NCBI RefSeq assembly: GCF_000817775.3
Contig: NZ_JTHE03000004.1
Span: 1-64,000, forward strand
Source: Lyngbya confervoides BDU141951
GTDB taxonomy: Bacteria; Cyanobacteriota; Cyanobacteriia; Thermosynechococcales; Thermosynechococcaceae
Length of the DNA: 64,000 nt
Reading direction: 5' to 3'
A model generated the notes under the pieces. The model was not told where the DNA came from. It did no database searches and worked only from the letters and a program-made list of their open reading frames with translations. The position numbers and the translations under genes are program-made. Shown here piece after piece: positions 45,228 to 55,265 of this stretch. Within the stretch, counting starts at the first letter, position 1; every line of letters begins with the position of its first letter.

Positions 45228-45914
45228 TATCTACATCCTGAACTATTTTCTCGACATTGACTAATCAGGTAGATTAATTAACGCTAAGAGGTGAAGATTT
45301 ATCCACAAATCTTCACCTCTTTCCCCATTGTTTGTCTGGTAGCCTCTAAACTTCCCTGTTCTCGCTGCGATTCTGCAAGATCGTTAAGAATGGCTTAATC
45401 CATTGTTTCAGAGGTATGAAGACTACGTGAATGAGAAATGCACTCAGATGTCCCGAAATGGGAGAAGGGACTGGCGGATGAGGACAAACCTGCAAAACTA
45501 GGGTGCACTGGTGTACTCTACTGTCGGTCTATCGACGGTGCACTGTCTGTTATACTGACTTTCGGGAGCTTACGAAACCGCACTCCCCTCTAAGCGATAT
45601 TGACGGGTTGGCAAGGACCCTGGACAGATCAATCAGATTTAACGGTTCAACTGGCCCCTGTGACAGCGAGTATCATGCTGAGCGAGAAAGACGTTGTCGT
45701 TTCCTAAAAAGTTAGAGAATAAAATTGGGGAAATCTGGGACTTCATCCACTATTACAATGTATCCTTACCCCTTTAAGATCATACTCAGCACTTATACTC
45801 ATTACGGAACTAGGATGCCACTCGTTGACTCGGGACTGTCGCTTCTGCAGGTGGTCTGCTGATCAGCCCTGCTGCGATCTTGTCTCCAAGCAATTATACC
45901 TGAATGATAACACC
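45228..45914. other. Convergent intergenic region between the two pilin clusters
   Basis: 687 bases. It contains the hairpin at 45286-45321 and otherwise no gene I can support. A short open frame (45503-45715) has no recognisable features. GGTGCACTG occurs twice (about 45501 and 45538), close to a small GTCGGTCTATCGAC palindrome. Confidence 0.4.
45286..45321 (+). terminator. Hairpin terminator after the PilW-like gene
   Basis: AAGAGGTGAAGATTT (45286-45300) pairs perfectly with AAATCTTCACCTCTT (45307-45321) around six bases. The T-run is short. It lies 59 bases after the stop codon. Confidence 0.75.
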
Positions 45915-48323
45915 CTAGAACCGATAGCTTGGCATCATGGAAGGGGCAGCGGCAAACAAAGCCCCAACAAGTTGTTTTCCACTCAAACCCACTAGGCCAG
46001 AACTACCCTCAAAGCTGGTATAGCTATAATTTCGCTCAAATAGTTCCTGGGTCAGAAACACAGCTCTTGGCGTCATCGGCGGTAAATTTGCTGCATTATT
46101 AAATCTGGAATCATAATCCCAATTTCTAACCGGCGGACTGTAGATATTACAATCGCTGCTATCATAACTGCCGCAAAAGTCCGAATTCACTCGTCGCGGC
46201 TCACCCAAACTCACAAACGATCCACGATAGTTAAAGCAAACTCGGTCGGGCTTCGTAGAATATATGGCATCACAAATTTGCGTAGTGCCCGACCCGACGC
46301 TAGCACCCCAATGCTCGTGGAATCTTGGATAGTTGTTCACTCCGCCACTTCCTGAGGAGGTGGTAACCGGAGAAGATCCTGAAATTCCGTTACTGCCTCC
46401 TGAAATTTCCGTTCCTGCCAAAAAGGCTACATTCATGGTGGTTTCAGTCGGAATTCGAATGTTATAGTTTCGTATGGTCACTGGTAAATTTCCGACATAT
46501 GATCGGCTATTGGAATCATCTAGTGACCAGGCATTAGACAGCACATTAATGGTGTCTGCAAGAACAGCTGCGGGCTTCCAGGCTTCTGTTATGCCTGAGG
46601 TCGATGCGTCATCACTATCAACGTTATAGTCTCCACGAATATATACGGCTTGGTCAGACACTACCGTTAAACCCTTAATTTCTGGGGCGCCACTCACAGT
46701 CGAAAATAAATGGCGGCCATTATAAAGCCGTACACCATAATGATTGCCTACCCTGGAGGTGGATCCCGTTAAATTCAGGCCAGAGTTGGGACCTTCCACC
46801 GTAAAAAACCAGACTAAGCCCCCTTCCGAAGTATCATCTAAGGCTTTACCCATTAAATTTTGGCTGTGGGCACAGTTTAAGAGAGCCTGAATATCGACGT
46901 TCAGCATGCGAATGGTCTGCCCAACGATTCCATCACCCGAGCCGGGAATTTTATGCTTTTCACGATAGTTAAAGAAGGTGTCGGAGGTGGAAACCACAGC
47001 CTTACGCACTTTGGCTCCGGCCACCCAAGGGGCCGTTGTTTGATAGCTGTGCCCTAGCAACCGTCTCAATTCAATACTATTGCTACCAACGCCGCTTGGT
47101 CGGATCACGTTGCTATCGAGATCTGTCCCCACGGTCACCGCATCCCCTGGGTTAAAGCCGCTGGCAGAATCTAAGGGAAGCACAGTGCTGTTAGCCCCAA
47201 GATTGCTTTGGAGCGATCGCTCTGTGACAGGACATTGATTCAATAGCTTGCTAGTGGCGCTACTGTTCACACTGCCATTTGCATTGCGAACTTCAATCCC
47301 TAGCGGATTCTCGCTGCTGTCTAACTTCAGCACAATTCTGAGGTCTGCTGCATCCCAGTACTTTGCACCCGCGACCGGATCAAATTCATTGATGGTAGGA
47401 ATCGTCAGCGGATTAATACCAATATTTAGCTTATTCCCCCAGTCAGCAATCGTCGATGGAGAAGTTGTGGTCGCCACATAGGACGTAATGTTATTGCCAC
47501 TGCAATTCAGCGTGCGATCAGTTCCCCCTGCATCGGGAATTTTGACAGTTCCGCTACATTGTTGCCAACCGGCATCGGCCTTATTGCCACGGTACAGTTT
47601 TCCTCCCATCGAAAGAATGCTATTCAACTTTAGGGTCGATCCACTACTAGAATTCACAAAAATATTGTTATTGCTGTGAATTCGCCCATTCATCGTCATA
47701 TCTGGAGGAATGGAAAAATCGATATCATTTTCATAGAAAACTGCAAACTGAAATAGGGGAACTAAACGGCTTTTAAAGCGCAGCCCTAAAATGGCGCTAG
47801 GTAGCTGCTGCGACCCTTCATTTTGCAGCGCAGTAGAGACCACATCGTATCGATATTCCTGAGCATTTAAACCTGCATAAATACCATTGGGAACCGTAAT
47901 AGATACAGGTGTTGCCGGTGTTCGATCAATCACGTAAGAAGCTATTCTTTGTCCGTTGATTGTCAAACTTGTGTCGCAGGCAAAGTCACCAGATCCATTA
48001 TTACTGTCTACTGTATCAGTGCAGAACTCCCAGGATAATGGTGAAATACCACTGGGGCGGTTGAAGCCCTCAAACTTAGCCCGCACAGCTTGAGCCCTCA
48101 AGTTTAAGCCTGCCTCAGCTGCATAAAATCCTGAATTACGATTGGTAGAAGCTCGGGTACTGGAAGAATCAAGCTGACCCATTAACGCAGAGGCCAATAA
48201 AAGCGCCCCCAGAAGCAGAACCGAAACCAGGACAATCACCAAACTATAGCCGTCTTGATCACCCGCTTTTTCCTTTAAATGCAATATTAAAGCGAAGGTT
48301 GTGCGATTAAAGGAATTTTTCAT
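45915..48323 (-). CDS. Very large PilX-like minor pilin / adhesin
   Basis: An 802-residue prepilin-like protein. The N-terminus DQDG/YSLVIVLVSVLLLGALLLA has a pilin-type helix without Glu at +5, then SSTRASTNRNSGFYAAEAGL, the PilX signature. The rest is an extracellular domain rich in Ser, Asn and Gly, with many Cys and NG/DG loops (MTMNGRIHSNNNIFVNSSSG). It is far longer than proteobacterial PilX (about 200) and may be a tip adhesin. It is the last gene of the minus-strand cluster, 17 bases downstream of the PilW-like gene. Confidence 0.75.
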   Translation of the reverse strand: MKNSFNRTTFALILHLKEKAGDQDGYSLVIVLVSVLLLGALLLASALMGQLDSSSTRASTNRNSGFYAAEAGLNLRAQAVRAKFEGFNRPSGISPLSWEFCTDTVDSNNGSGDFACDTSLTINGQRIASYVIDRTPATPVSITVPNGIYAGLNAQEYRYDVVSTALQNEGSQQLPSAILGLRFKSRLVPLFQFAVFYENDIDFSIPPDMTMNGRIHSNNNIFVNSSSGSTLKLNSILSMGGKLYRGNKADAGWQQCSGTVKIPDAGGTDRTLNCSGNNITSYVATTTSPSTIADWGNKLNIGINPLTIPTINEFDPVAGAKYWDAADLRIVLKLDSSENPLGIEVRNANGSVNSSATSKLLNQCPVTERSLQSNLGANSTVLPLDSASGFNPGDAVTVGTDLDSNVIRPSGVGSNSIELRRLLGHSYQTTAPWVAGAKVRKAVVSTSDTFFNYREKHKIPGSGDGIVGQTIRMLNVDIQALLNCAHSQNLMGKALDDTSEGGLVWFFTVEGPNSGLNLTGSTSRVGNHYGVRLYNGRHLFSTVSGAPEIKGLTVVSDQAVYIRGDYNVDSDDASTSGITEAWKPAAVLADTINVLSNAWSLDDSNSRSYVGNLPVTIRNYNIRIPTETTMNVAFLAGTEISGGSNGISGSSPVTTSSGSGGVNNYPRFHEHWGASVGSGTTQICDAIYSTKPDRVCFNYRGSFVSLGEPRRVNSDFCGSYDSSDCNIYSPPVRNWDYDSRFNNAANLPPMTPRAVFLTQELFERNYSYTSFEGSSGLVGLSGKQLVGALFAAAPSMMPSYRF

Positions 48324-48340
48324 GACTTTCAGAGATAATC

Positions 48341-49414
48341 CTAAAATTCAGATTGGGCATTACGGGGAAAAAACTCAGTCGAAAGCAACAACGTTTTCGA
48401 AGCCGTATTAATCCGATCAGAGGGCTGGGTTTCCAGAGAAACCTCTATGCTTTTGATAGTTGTAAAGTCTGTCAGTGTTGTCAAATTCTCGTTAAATGAT
48501 GATTGCCAACCGCTAGTAGTCTGGACTCGAAACTGTAAATTTTTAAGATTATTGACCAATCGTGCAGGTTGCGAACCACTACTGGAATAGGAACAATTAA
48601 AACTATTCTCAGGTTGACGATTACTGGTTTTTTCTAAAACGCCATTACAGAGACTATACTGCTGTTCCTCTAAGATATAAATTTGGGGATTCGCCGATAG
48701 TGGATAGGAGCGCTGCCACTGATTTCCAGGGCCTAGCGGAATGACTTTTAGATAGTTTTGCGTCCCTGAACTCTCTTGATAGACTTCATCCGTATACAGA
48801 AAGAACTCTCCTTCTTTAGTATCCGGATTATGAATATAGCCAAAGACACATTCATTATCACAACTGGACTCGATTAAAATTTCTGCACTTGTCGCATCAT
48901 CCTGTCCACGATTACAAGACGTTTTCCCAGAATCCAGGCTACAGCGATAGGCTTTGAATTGCCCTAAACTATCTGTTAACTTATCTGTATTACCGTCGGA
49001 GAAATGACAGCCAGTTGCACTATCAGCCACCTTCAGCTGCTTATCCGTCGCCGTAACATTGTCACAGAGGCTGAGTTCATCAGAAATCAGCTTTCGTTGA
49101 AGTACAAGAGTATCTGGATCTGTGGATGAACTCCCTGCCCGCACCTGCACAATTGGCAGCGTTGCTCCTAATTCAATTCGTTCTCCTGCTTGCTGAATAT
49201 CTGCACCAATCAAGTCAGCTGCGGCCCGCAAATTTTGATTATTATCTATTTGACTTTGATCCCCTAAAAACAGTCGCCGCTGTTCTACAACTAGTCCCAA
49301 CGTAACTGATAGTACAATGAGCGAGACAAGTCCCCCAACGATTAACTCAATTAGAGTTAGCCCTTTATTCGAATTTGGTGAATACAGTTTCGATAATGTA
49401 GATGGGTTTAGCAT
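48341..49414 (-). CDS. PilW-like minor pilin
   Basis: A 357-residue prepilin with cleavage site NKG/LTLIELIVGGLVSLIVLSV and Glu at +5. NNQNLRAAADLIGADIQQAGE is the PilW-type segment. Many Cys (LSLCDN, TGCHFSD, TSCNRG, SSCDNEC) suggest disulfides in the periplasmic part. It overlaps the upstream PilV-like gene by 50 bases, so the two are translationally coupled. Confidence 0.85.
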   Translation of the reverse strand: MLNPSTLSKLYSPNSNKGLTLIELIVGGLVSLIVLSVTLGLVVEQRRLFLGDQSQIDNNQNLRAAADLIGADIQQAGERIELGATLPIVQVRAGSSSTDPDTLVLQRKLISDELSLCDNVTATDKQLKVADSATGCHFSDGNTDKLTDSLGQFKAYRCSLDSGKTSCNRGQDDATSAEILIESSCDNECVFGYIHNPDTKEGEFFLYTDEVYQESSGTQNYLKVIPLGPGNQWQRSYPLSANPQIYILEEQQYSLCNGVLEKTSNRQPENSFNCSYSSSGSQPARLVNNLKNLQFRVQTTSGWQSSFNENLTTLTDFTTIKSIEVSLETQPSDRINTASKTLLLSTEFFPRNAQSEF

Positions 49415-49829
49415 TGTGACTTACTTCGAGCTTAACGTGGCGGGTTCTAGCATTGCAGTATCCGGCTGTAGCGCAGTAGGTGATTGAGGCGTTATATGTT
49501 TTGCTGTTGTAGCTAATGGGCGCAATCGACTTCCCGGATGGCATTACGGTAACGGTTCCTGAGCTAGCCCAGGCATCTACATTTGGATCCTGGCGAAGTT
49601 CATCTAAAATTTGTTGGGAAATAGCAATTGCTCCCGTTTTTATCGTGTTGTTTACAGTATTGATCCGCCAGGTCATAAATACTGGAATTAGCCCCCCCAT
49701 CACCGCAAATAACACCAGCAATGAAACCATCGCTTCAACCAGGCTAAAGCCCTGGCGAAACGATCTGGCTAACCCTTTTATCCTTGCCGGGAGTAGTTGC
49801 GATCGCGTTGTTTGGATTGGCTCTTTCAT
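49365..49829 (-). CDS. PilV-like minor pilin
   Basis: A 154-residue prepilin: FRQG/FSLVEAMVSLLVLFAVMGG with Glu at +5, followed by AIAISQQILDELRQDPNVDA, a PilV-like segment. Two Cys (TYCATAGYCNA) are present near the C-terminus. Its last 50 bases overlap the PilW-like gene. It is second in the minus-strand cluster. Confidence 0.83.
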   Translation of the reverse strand: MKEPIQTTRSQLLPARIKGLARSFRQGFSLVEAMVSLLVLFAVMGGLIPVFMTWRINTVNNTIKTGAIAISQQILDELRQDPNVDAWASSGTVTVMPSGKSIAPISYNSKTYNASITYCATAGYCNARTRHVKLEVSHNAKPIYIIETVFTKFE

Positions 49830-49931
49830 GCCAAGTCGTCTGCCTCAATGATGAAGGAAGCGTTTTCTTTTACCTATAGTTCCCTGCGAGAGATGGAAAA
49901 TTCATCCACCTTGAACATCACGAAACAAACG

Positions 49932-50522
49932 CTAGTTGGTCTCAATCGCCCCCCCCATGAATACTTCGAGGCTGCGCTGCCTTCCACTTTGGGTATCGGT
50001 TAGCTCAAGGACTATGCTTTTGTCAGCCATTCCACGGCTATCGAAGCAAAGTTGCCATGTCGTTACAGGTACAGAAGTACTATTTACGGACACATCCGTT
50101 AACTCAACCCCGTCCTCAAACTGAAAATCCTCTGCGCTAAAACCCGTAACGGTCTTCCAAACAGACTTTCCGTTGCTATCGATTTCAATGGCTGCATCTT
50201 GACACCCCGATAGGGAAGTTCCGGCAGTGAGCTGGTGCTGTTGAATCTCAATCCGCCGAGCGGAAACAGGCTTCAGGCGAAAGGCTGTTGTTGTAGAGAG
50301 TGCCTTTACTCGCGCCAGTTTAATTTGATTTTTAACTCGTTCGGTCGTGTCAACTAAAGCATTCGCACCAATGCTAAAGGAAGGAACCGCGATCGCAGAC
50401 AATATCCCAATCACTGCCAAGGTGACAATCATCTGCGGCATGGTAAATCCTCGCGCTGTTTGGCAGCATTGCCTTTTCAATCCAAGGGGGAAACGAGGGC
50501 GGACTGCGGAAGGAAATATCAT
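49932..50522 (-). CDS. FimT/GspH-like minor pilin
   Basis: A 196-residue prepilin: TARG/FTMPQMIVTLAVIGILSAI, with Gln rather than Glu at +5, which is unusual and may affect methylation or assembly. VPSFSIGANALVDTTERVKN and LARVKALSTTTAFRL fit the GspH/FimT family; CFDSRGMAD near the end is also typical. It is first in the minus-strand cluster of four, FimT-PilV-PilW-PilX. Confidence 0.83.
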   Translation of the reverse strand: MIFPSAVRPRFPLGLKRQCCQTARGFTMPQMIVTLAVIGILSAIAVPSFSIGANALVDTTERVKNQIKLARVKALSTTTAFRLKPVSARRIEIQQHQLTAGTSLSGCQDAAIEIDSNGKSVWKTVTGFSAEDFQFEDGVELTDVSVNSTSVPVTTWQLCFDSRGMADKSIVLELTDTQSGRQRSLEVFMGGAIETN

Positions 50523-50937
50523 AGTTGTTTTGACTCACATCACTGGGAAAAAACCAAAAGCACTCGTCTACCCCCCGAAAGGACCGCATGGCGGTCGCGC
50601 TCCTTTGAGGTTTCATCTAGTCCAGATGAACCCGCACAAACCCAGCGCCGCTGCCATCTTATTCTGAACAGCACGCAGTCTGAGTTTTATGGTGCTAAAG
50701 AATGAATGCCCCGATTTTAACTTCGCAAAATAAAAATCGCCAACCCCGCAAGCAAACTTCCGTAAATCTACGGATGGATCGGCTAGGCGCGGGGATTAAG
50801 AGCGGCAGATTGCCATCTCGCCCCAGCGATCGCCCCTGGGGCGAAAGTGATAGACTTTCCTCAACCTTGCTGCGTCGGTTCAAGAGGCGATCGCATGACT
50901 TCATCTCCTTCTACAGCTCATTCCCAAAAGCTTAGTT

Positions 50938-52293
50938 CTGATTCCAAGTAATTTTGTGTCAACGTCGTAGAATAGAACTAGCGTCAACACTTTAGCGTTG
51001 TTTGGAGGTCAGACCCATGGCCAACCGTAAGCCCCGTGGCACTCCAGGAGACAAAAGTATTTGCCTACCCATCGTTGGGGAAATTGACTACGCAACCCTC
51101 GTTGAAGACCGAGATCGCTTTCGCGCCTATCTGGATGAGCAAATCGCTCAACATCCAGAACTGTTTCCCGTTGAAATTGCGGGCGGCTATCGCTTCCACG
51201 GCTTTGTCACCTCTGTGCGTCAAGGAATCAAAACCCGTCGGATTCGTTTACACCAGAGCAATGAAGCCTACCAAATTCGTCCTGACTTTGTGACACCGTA
51301 CATGAGTGAAACCGCAGAGCAAGCAGGAAAAGCCCTCTATCTGCGTCAACACGGAGTCTCTTATGAGGGAATTGCCTACGTTTTGGGTAAAGATGAAACC
51401 CATTGGTACCGGGTAACCCAATCGGTTGGGCGCTCATCGATCGTTGGGAGCACGGTTAAAACCCCGGCGGCGCTCCCCCCCATCTAGTGGCCGACGAGAA
51501 GCACAGTCGTTGGAAGGGCCAAAAGATATTTTTAGCTACAGTCGCAGCTTGGGGCTGCATTTTGGGTTTGAGCGCCACTCAAGGCACGGATCAGGAGAGT
51601 CTTCAGGATGCCTATGGAGTGTTCAAAGCAGAGGTTACCCACCATGCTCCACACTATGCACCTAAAAGTGTCACGACCGACGGCTGGGAGGCAACCCATC
51701 GTGCCTGGCTCGCGCTGTTTCCTGGGATTCGGTGGATCCTATGTTTTCTCCACGAAGTCCTCAAGGTCAAAGATCGATGTCGTTCCAATTCAACATTGTC
51801 TCGCCAACTTCAGGACAAGCTGTGGCAGGTCTATCAAGGGGCTACGAAGCGCGAATTTGCCCAGCGTCTGCGTCGCTTGATTGAATGGGCTGCGGGGGCA
51901 TCTTTACCCGTATCTATCGCCAAGAGCATCAAACGGTTGAAAGCTAAATCCAAGGATTTCCAAGTCGCCTACGAGTTCGAGGGAGCTTATCGCACCAGCA
52001 ATCAAGTGGATCGTCCCATGAATTATCTCGACCGAGTGCTCTATGCGATGCAATATTTTCATGGCAACGTTGAATCGGTTGAGCAATCGGTGCGTTCCAT
52101 CGCCTTGTTATGGAACTTCCATCCCTATTGTCGCAAGACTCAAGTTGCTAAGCGTGGGTGTATTTCTCCGTTTGAGGAGTTTAACGGCTTTCGATATCAT
52201 GACGATTGGTTCCGCAATTTCTTGATTGCTTCGTCCCTCAATGGGCGACGACCGCTAGATCAAAAGCATTGACACAAACTTACTTGGAACCAG
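50938..52293 (+). mobile_element. Complete insertion sequence, 1356 bp, with 8-bp target duplication
   Basis: Terminal inverted repeats of 27 bp (50938-50964 and 52267-52293) share CTGRTTCCAAGTAAKTTTGT and continue GTCAAYG, with three mismatches. Directly outside, GCTTAGTT occurs at 50930-50937 and 52294-52301, the target duplication. One transposase gene fills the element. I cannot name the IS family. Confidence 0.93.
51017..52272 (+). CDS. DDE transposase, two frames joined at a run of seven C
   Basis: The first frame runs from ATG 51017 (MANRKPRGTPGDKS) to a TAG at 51485. The second, one base back, continues with PHLVADEKHSRWKGQK and ends at 52272 inside the right inverted repeat. The joint would be C-CCC-CCC (51475-51481), a possible -1 slippery site, giving about 418 residues. 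Catalytic acidic residues are probably the Asp of LVADEKH, the Asp of SVTTDGWEATHRAW and a Glu in the C-terminal helical part (HGNVESVEQSVRS). Either programmed frameshifting produces the full protein, or a one-base change inactivated it. The N-terminal part contains a helix-turn-helix-like HGVSYEGIAYVLG. Confidence 0.8.
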
Positions 52294-53015
52294 GCTTAGT
52301 TTTGATGACTATCTAGACTACACCGGAGAACCTGATGTCCGCTATGAACTTTGGCACGGGCGTTTAATTGTCATGCCCACCGCCACCCTGCTGCACAGCC
52401 GCATCTGTCAGTTTTTAGTCCATGTTTTTCAGCAAATGATCGCCGCCCAAGATCTTGATTTGGTCTGCATGACGGGCGTCGCTGTTCGCACCGACGAAGA
52501 TACAGTGCGGATTCCCGATGTGCTGGTGTATCCCCGACCGCTCTGGCTGTCAATTCAGGATCGGCCGTGAGCAGGGGTGTTGAACTTTGAAGAAACACCG
52601 ACCCTTGTCGTTGAAGTCACGAGCGAAAATTGGCGGGATGACTATGTCTTGAAAATGGCGGAATATGCCTACAACAACATTCCTGAATATTGGTTGGTAG
52701 ACCCAAAAAAGCAGCATTTTTGGATCATGTCTGATCCAGAGGGCGAATTTGGCTACAGCAAAACTGAATGTTCTGGCTCCCAACCCATTCAATCAGCGAT
52801 ATTTCCAGATCTACTTCTGACCGCAGACCCGGTCCTCAATCCGCCTATCGTAGAGCGGTTGCTCACTCAGCAACAAGCACTGAACCGTCAACAGCTTTCC
52901 GAAGCCCATCAACGAGCCGAGCAAGAACGTCAACGGGCTGAGCAGGAGCATCAACGCGCACAGGTCATGGCGGAAAAACTCAGAGACTTAGGGATTGACC
53001 CTGAGAGTCTATAGT

Positions 53016-53145
53016 TCCCCTCACCCCAAACCTCTCTCCCAAGCTATGGCCCAAGGGGCATTCAAGAAAGGGAGAGGGGCTTTGAATCTTTCCGGCTCTC
53101 CTTCTCCCATTTTTGGGAGAAGGGGCTGGGGGATGAGGGACAGCA
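53016..53145. repeat. Palindromic REP/MITE-like repeat
   Basis: A dispersed-type cyanobacterial repeat: outer parts CCCCTCACCCC and GGGGGATGAGGG, and a perfect inner hairpin CCTTCTCCCA (53100-53109) with TGGGAGAAGG (53114-53123). It contains no gene. Such palindromes occur in many copies in cyanobacterial genomes. Confidence 0.65.
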
Positions 53146-53225
53146 GGGTCTTTGTGATCTACTGAGCATGGCTGATACACTCAGAGGGGTGCATATTCCT
53201 AGTCTCTGCTGGATTTGAACCTCCT

Positions 53226-54632
<1,407 letters not shown>

Positions 54633-54656
54633 CACCCGTTAAGGAATTGCGAACCC

Positions 54657-55265
54657 ATGTCCCGTTGGTTTCATCCCACCGCTGCAATCGCGGCCTCTGC
54701 CCTCGTCGCGAGTCTCTCCTTGCCCATGCTCGTGCGCGCAGAGCCCACCGTGACCCACGAAGCCCTTGGGGTTACCTTTGAATCTCCCAGCGGTTTTTCA
54801 GAGGTGCAGGCCCTCGCCCGAGACACCGTTGGCATTGTCTATCCCAGTGACCTAGATCCACAGATGGTGATTCGCTTTGCTGAAATTGAGCGAGATCCCG
54901 AAAGCTGGGTGCAGATGTCGCCCCAAGAGATGATGGGGTATGCCAAATACTTATTTACCGGGAATAATGCCCCCGCCCAAGAATACAGCCAGCGGGAGTT
55001 CTTTGGCGCTCCGCTCACCGGCGAAGCCCAAACCCAGCGGACGCGCAATGGCTACCGCTACACCGAGCTGTACCTGGTGCCCTTGGCCCAAAGCGATCGC
55101 ACCCTGGCCATTGCCTTTGAATCAGACACCCGTCTGCCCCTGCAAACGGTGGAAACCGCTATCAAAACGGTGACCCAAAGCCTGCGGGAACAGCAAAAAC
55201 CCCGCCAAAAGAAGCAGAAGCCCGCTGCTAAACAGTCCTACATTGAACGGGCCAAGGGATTCTAG
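54657..55265 (+). CDS. Secreted conserved hypothetical protein
   Basis: A 202-residue protein with a signal peptide (about 1-28, ASLSLPMLVRAEP). The body starts VTHEALGVTFESPSGFSEVQ and has alternating strands and helices similar in style to PsbP/DcrB-like alpha-beta proteins, though I cannot assign it. The C-terminal 30 residues are basic (KPRQKKQKPAAKQ). It lies just behind fumC and may share its transcript. Its 3' end overlaps the convergent reductase gene by four bases. Confidence 0.7.
   Translation: MSRWFHPTAAIAASALVASLSLPMLVRAEPTVTHEALGVTFESPSGFSEVQALARDTVGIVYPSDLDPQMVIRFAEIERDPESWVQMSPQEMMGYAKYLFTGNNAPAQEYSQREFFGAPLTGEAQTQRTRNGYRYTELYLVPLAQSDRTLAIAFESDTRLPLQTVETAIKTVTQSLREQQKPRQKKQKPAAKQSYIERAKGF

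Larger units (their letters stand above)
50895..53014 (+). pseudogene. Uma2-family (PD-(D/E)XK) gene broken by an IS and a stop codon
   Basis: The gene starts at ATG 50895 (MTSSPSTAHSQKLS), is interrupted after base 50937, and resumes at 52302 in the same frame (FDDYLDYTGEPDVRYELWHG) once the insertion sequence and one copy of the 8-bp duplication are removed. The Uma2 nuclease-fold motifs are TVRIPDVLVYPRP and TLVVEVTSENW. A TGA at 52568-52570 breaks the frame between these motifs. The C-terminus has QRAEQERQRAEQEHQRA repeats. Uma2 proteins are abundant in cyanobacteria with unknown function. The part from 52577 to 53014 could still be translated as a 145-residue piece. Confidence 0.85.

Noticed and set aside
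53016-53145. CRISPR repeat unit
   Set aside because: Inverted, not direct, repeats, and no spacers or cas genes are nearby.
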